A DNA stretch of 51,861 nt from Chelatococcus sambhunathii. GTDB lineage: Bacteria; Pseudomonadota; Alphaproteobacteria; Rhizobiales; Methylopilaceae. The notes below the pieces were generated by a model. It was not told where the DNA came from, did not search any database, and saw only the letters and a list, made by a program, of their open reading frames with translations. The stretch is from contig JADBEO010000027.1 of NCBI GenBank assembly GCA_031316315.1, positions 1 through 51,861 of the forward strand, written 5' to 3'. Below, in pieces: positions 49,067 to 51,861 of this stretch. How positions within the stretch are numbered: the first letter of the stretch is position 1; each line of letters begins with the position of its first letter. A program made the translations under genes and the position numbers.

Positions 49067-51226
49067 GTGATCTCGATCGTCCGGCGCGCCGCGCCTTTCG
49101 CCATGCTCGCGATGCTCGCGGGCGCTTCCGCCGCTCTCGCCGACCAGCGCCAGGACGCGGAGATCGAGGCCTTCCGCACCTCGCTCGCCGGCAACTATCT
49201 CGCGGGGCGCGTCGCCGGCTCCGATCGGGACGCCTCCTCCGCCGCCGCCTATTTCCGAGCCGCGCTGCGCGACGATCCGCGCAACGCCGAACTGCTCGAG
49301 CGCACCTTCCTGCTGACGCTCGCCGAGGGCGACGGCGACGGGGCGATGCGTCTGGCCGAGCGCGTGGTCGCAAGCGATCCCGCGAACCGCATCGCGCGGC
49401 TGGCGCTCGCGGCGCGGGCCCTGCGCACCCACAACTATTCGTCCGCCCGCCATCATCTGTCGCAGGGCGGCAAGGGGCCGCTCGCCGACCTCACCGTCCA
49501 GCTGCTGACGGGCTGGAGCTGGCTCGGCTCGGACAACAAGGCGAAGGCGCTGGAAGCCGTCGACAAGCTCCAGGGCGCGGACTTCTTCGGCACGTTCCGC
49601 GACTATCACGCGGGCCTTATGGCCAATCTCGGCGGCGACAAGGCGGAGGCCGGCAAGCGGCTGAACGCGGCGCTCGCCGGCGACGGCGCGGCCCTGCGGA
49701 TCGTGCAGGCCGCGGCGATCTTCCGCGCCCAGTCAGGCGATAAGGCCGGCGCGCTGAAGGCGCTCGACGATTTCGACAAGGCCGCTCCCCGTCATCCGAT
49801 CGCGCGCGAGACGCGCCAGATGATCGAGAAGGGCGGCGAGCTGAAGCAGGTGGTGAAGGACCCGTCCGACGGCGCGGCCGAAGTGCTGTACGGCATCGGC
49901 GGCGCGCTCGCCCGGCAGGGCGGCGAAGACCTCGCCATCGTCTATCTCCAGCTCGCCCTCTATCTTGAGCCGGACCATCCGATGGCGCTGGTGACGCTCG
50001 GCGATCTCTACGACCAGCTCAACCAATTCCAGCAGGCCATCAATACCTATGAGCGCGTCCCGGCGAACTCCGCGCTGAAGCGCAACGCCGAGATCCAGAG
50101 CGCCATGGATCTGGACCGCCTCGACAAGACGGACGAGGCGATCGACCGCCTGAAGAAGATGATCGCCCAGTCTCCCGACGACCAGGAGGCGCTCGTCGCG
50201 CTCGGCAACGTCCAGCGCAGCCGCGAGAAGTTCGCCGAGGCGGCGGAGACCTATACGAAGGCGATCGACCTCGCGACCGCGGCGAAGTCCGCGGCGCCGG
50301 CCCCGCAGCCCGCCGCGCCCGCCCCTGTCCAGCCCGCGCCGGAAGCGACAGCTGCGCCTGCGCCCGAGGCCGCGGCGCCAACAGCGGCCGAGCCGGCCGT
50401 CTACCATGTGAAGCCGGGCGACACGCTGTGGAAGATCGCGGAGAGCGAGCTCGGCGACGGTCGGCGCTGGCTGGAGCTGCGCAAGCTCAACCAGACGCCG
50501 GACGCGCGGAAGGTCGTCGGACGCCGGCTTCGCGACGGCGACGCGCTGACGGTCGGTCAGGGGCTTCTGCTGCCGCACGTCGCGAAGGCGCCGGCCCAGC
50601 CGAAGCCGGAGGAGAAGGCCGAGGCCCCGAACGCCGTCGCGACAGGGCCTGCCCAGCCGCCCGCCGTCGAAGCCGGCCAGACGCCCGGCACGCCGCCCCC
50701 GCCCGACAAGAGCAACTGGTCGCTCTACTATGTGCGCGGCATCGCCTATGAGCGGTCTAAGCAGTGGTCGAAGGCCGAGTCCGACCTGAAGCTCGCGCTC
50801 GAACTCGCGCCGGATCAGGCGCTGATCATGAACTATCTTGGCTACTCCTGGATCGACCAAGGCGTGAACCTCGACGAGGGCATGAAGCTCATCAAGAAAG
50901 CGGTCGAGCTGAAGCCGGACGACGGCTACATCGTCGACAGCCTCGGCTGGGCCTATTTCCGGCTTGGCAAGTACGAGGACGCGGTGCGCGAGCTTGAGAG
51001 GGCCGTCGAGCTTCGGCCGCAGGACCCGGTGATGAACGACCATCTCGGCGACGCCTATTGGCGAGTCGGGCGCCGCCTCGAGGCCCGGTTCCAGTGGAGC
51101 CACGCCAAGGAGCTGAAGCCCGAGCCGGCGGAGCTGCCGAAGATCGAGGCCAAGCTCAAGGACGGCCTGCCTGACGAGCAGAAGACCAACGCGGCGGACG
51201 CGACCAGCAAGCGCGAAGGCGGCTGA
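49067..51226 (+). CDS. Exported TPR protein with an internal LysM domain
   Basis: A 719-residue protein. GTG 49067 gives an N-terminal signal peptide (VRRAAPFAMLAMLAGASAALADQ). Residues about 35-400 form tetratricopeptide-type helix pairs. An Ala/Pro linker (about 410-440) leads to a LysM-like domain (about 445-505: YHVKPGDTLWKIAESELGDGRRWLELRKLN), a second Pro-rich linker, then classic TPRs (about 555-690: LGYSWIDQGVNLDEGMKLIKKAVEL, LGWAYFRLGKYEDAVRELERAVEL). LysM binds peptidoglycan. The position just before ispE is standard for a Hyphomicrobiales TPR protein, but the inserted LysM is unusual. GGAGG lies 11 bases upstream. Confidence 0.82.
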   Translation: MISIVRRAAPFAMLAMLAGASAALADQRQDAEIEAFRTSLAGNYLAGRVAGSDRDASSAAAYFRAALRDDPRNAELLERTFLLTLAEGDGDGAMRLAERVVASDPANRIARLALAARALRTHNYSSARHHLSQGGKGPLADLTVQLLTGWSWLGSDNKAKALEAVDKLQGADFFGTFRDYHAGLMANLGGDKAEAGKRLNAALAGDGAALRIVQAAAIFRAQSGDKAGALKALDDFDKAAPRHPIARETRQMIEKGGELKQVVKDPSDGAAEVLYGIGGALARQGGEDLAIVYLQLALYLEPDHPMALVTLGDLYDQLNQFQQAINTYERVPANSALKRNAEIQSAMDLDRLDKTDEAIDRLKKMIAQSPDDQEALVALGNVQRSREKFAEAAETYTKAIDLATAAKSAAPAPQPAAPAPVQPAPEATAAPAPEAAAPTAAEPAVYHVKPGDTLWKIAESELGDGRRWLELRKLNQTPDARKVVGRRLRDGDALTVGQGLLLPHVAKAPAQPKPEEKAEAPNAVATGPAQPPAVEAGQTPGTPPPPDKSNWSLYYVRGIAYERSKQWSKAESDLKLALELAPDQALIMNYLGYSWIDQGVNLDEGMKLIKKAVELKPDDGYIVDSLGWAYFRLGKYEDAVRELERAVELRPQDPVMNDHLGDAYWRVGRRLEARFQWSHAKELKPEPAELPKIEAKLKDGLPDEQKTNAADATSKREGG

Positions 51227-51238
51227 GGCGGCGCTTTC

Positions 51239-51861
51239 ATGCCGCTGACGGAACGCGCGCCGGCCAAGGTCAATCTCTCGCTTCATGTCCTCGGCCGGCG
51301 CGCCGACGGCTTCCATGAGCTCGACAGCGTCGTCGCCTTCGCAGGCTGCGCGGCCGACGTCGTCACGCTGGAGCCGGAGCGGGACCTCGCTCTCGCCGCG
51401 GTCGACGGACCGTTCGCCCCGGCGGCAGGACCCGACACGGACAACCTCGTCCTCAGGGCCGCGCGCGCGGCCGCCGAGCGCATCGAGGGATTGAGGCTCG
51501 GCGCCTTCGGGCTGACCAAGCGCATCCCCGTGGCGGCGGGCCTCGGCGGCGGATCGGCGGATGCGGGCGCTGCGCTGAGGCTGATCGCCCGGCTGAACGA
51601 GCTTCCGTCCGACGATCCAAGGCTCGTCGAGGCTGCCGCGGCGACAGGCTCGGACGTGCCGGTCTGCCTGAGGTCCTGCGCGGCGCGGATGACGGGGCGC
51701 GGGGAGGGGGTCGAGCCCGTCGACCTGCCGCCGCTCGCCGCCGTGCTCGCCAACCCGCTCAAGGGTCTTTCGACGGCGGACGTGTTTCGCGGGCTCGGCC
51801 TCGCGCCCGGCTCGGGACCATCGGCCGCCGAGCTCCATGCCCGGCGCTCCCCACCCTACCC
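51239..51861 (+). CDS. ispE: 4-diphosphocytidyl-2-C-methyl-D-erythritol kinase, 3'-truncated by window end
   Basis: The first 207 codons of IspE, a GHMP kinase of the MEP isoprenoid pathway. The start [26 protein letters not shown] and the ATP loop [19 protein letters not shown] are diagnostic, with [22 protein letters not shown] following. The family length is about 285 residues, so about 80 are missing. The last 15 to 20 bases (ending CTCCCCACCCTACCC) resemble the repeat-like sequence at the opposite end of the window and may not be true ispE. It is 12 bases after the TPR gene. Confidence 0.92.
   Translation, partial: MPLTERAPAKVNLSLHVLGRRADGFHELDSVVAFAGCAADVVTLEPERDLALAAVDGPFAPAAGPDTDNLVLRAARAAAERIEGLRLGAFGLTKRIPVAAGLGGGSADAGAALRLIARLNELPSDDPRLVEAAAATGSDVPVCLRSCAARMTGRGEGVEPVDLPPLAAVLANPLKGLSTADVFRGLGLAPGSGPSAAELHARRSPPY

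Overview
The window is a high-GC chromosomal segment with dense, short-spaced genes. Gene content and order point to an alphaproteobacterium of the Hyphomicrobiales (Rhizobiales): DUF983-SURF1, hisG-hisZ with a separate hisS, purD near xseA, a TPR protein directly upstream of ispE, RluB with a very long basic tail, and CtrA-like boxes. A formaldehyde-activating-enzyme (Fae) homologue, an amicyanin-like cupredoxin and a GFA-family protein suggest a methylotroph or a relative of one (Methylopila/Hansschlegelia/Methylobacterium-like). The genus is inference. No rRNA, tRNA, CRISPR array, transposase or prophage was seen.

Layout. 1-1.4 kb: end of a cytochrome-oxidase assembly cluster (DUF983, SURF1). 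1.4-2.1 kb: a Phd/VapC-type toxin-antitoxin pair with its own promoter and palindromic operator. 2.1-4.8 kb: a divergent SHMT-like enzyme facing a SleB-like cell-wall hydrolase lipoprotein across two CtrA-like boxes. 4.9-7.9 kb: heme uptake operon hmuTUV on the minus strand. 8.0-12.9 kb: a tandem glycine riboswitch followed by gcvT-gcvH-gcvP. 12.9-19.9 kb: GFA protein, hisZ-hisG, a 90-residue conserved small protein, a Tat-exported ferritin-like protein, hisS and an FAD-dependent oxidoreductase. 20-22.5 kb: a secreted RTX-type protein behind a 470-bp leader without genes. 22.5-26.4 kb: a sigma-54 response regulator divergent from a TipF-like degenerate EAL membrane protein, then a HAD phosphatase. 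26.4-29.9 kb: Fae paralogue, Pcm-like methyltransferase, purD, amicyanin-like cupredoxin and a decayed second copy of that cupredoxin. 30-36.5 kb: xseA and an alpha/beta hydrolase, ParDE, DUF4112-PMP3 pair, tadA, rluB-rsmD. 36.6-42.4 kb: DUF411 protein, a membrane protein, mutL, HiPIP, gluconate kinase and transporter. 42.6-51.9 kb: EF-G paralogue, HD-GYP protein, zinc metallopeptidase, a membrane protein, SDR/TetR divergent pair, TPR-LysM protein and the start of ispE, which runs off the end.

Functional themes. Glycine and one-carbon metabolism is prominent: riboswitch-controlled glycine cleavage, an SHMT-like enzyme, Fae and GFA homologues, purD. Several exported metal or redox proteins (amicyanin-like, HiPIP, ferritin-like, DUF411) sit between housekeeping genes rather than in one operon. 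At least six structured intergenic repeats of several types occur, two of them inside operons (hmu and gcv). Three copies of one family show a short form and a long form carrying two extra hairpins.

No wholly new multi-gene system could be demonstrated. The best leads are the Fae paralogue lacking the usual histidine, the amicyanin-like gene and its pseudogene twin, the TipF-like protein with its neighbour regulator, the GTPase-altered EF-G paralogue, and the nested-hairpin repeat family.
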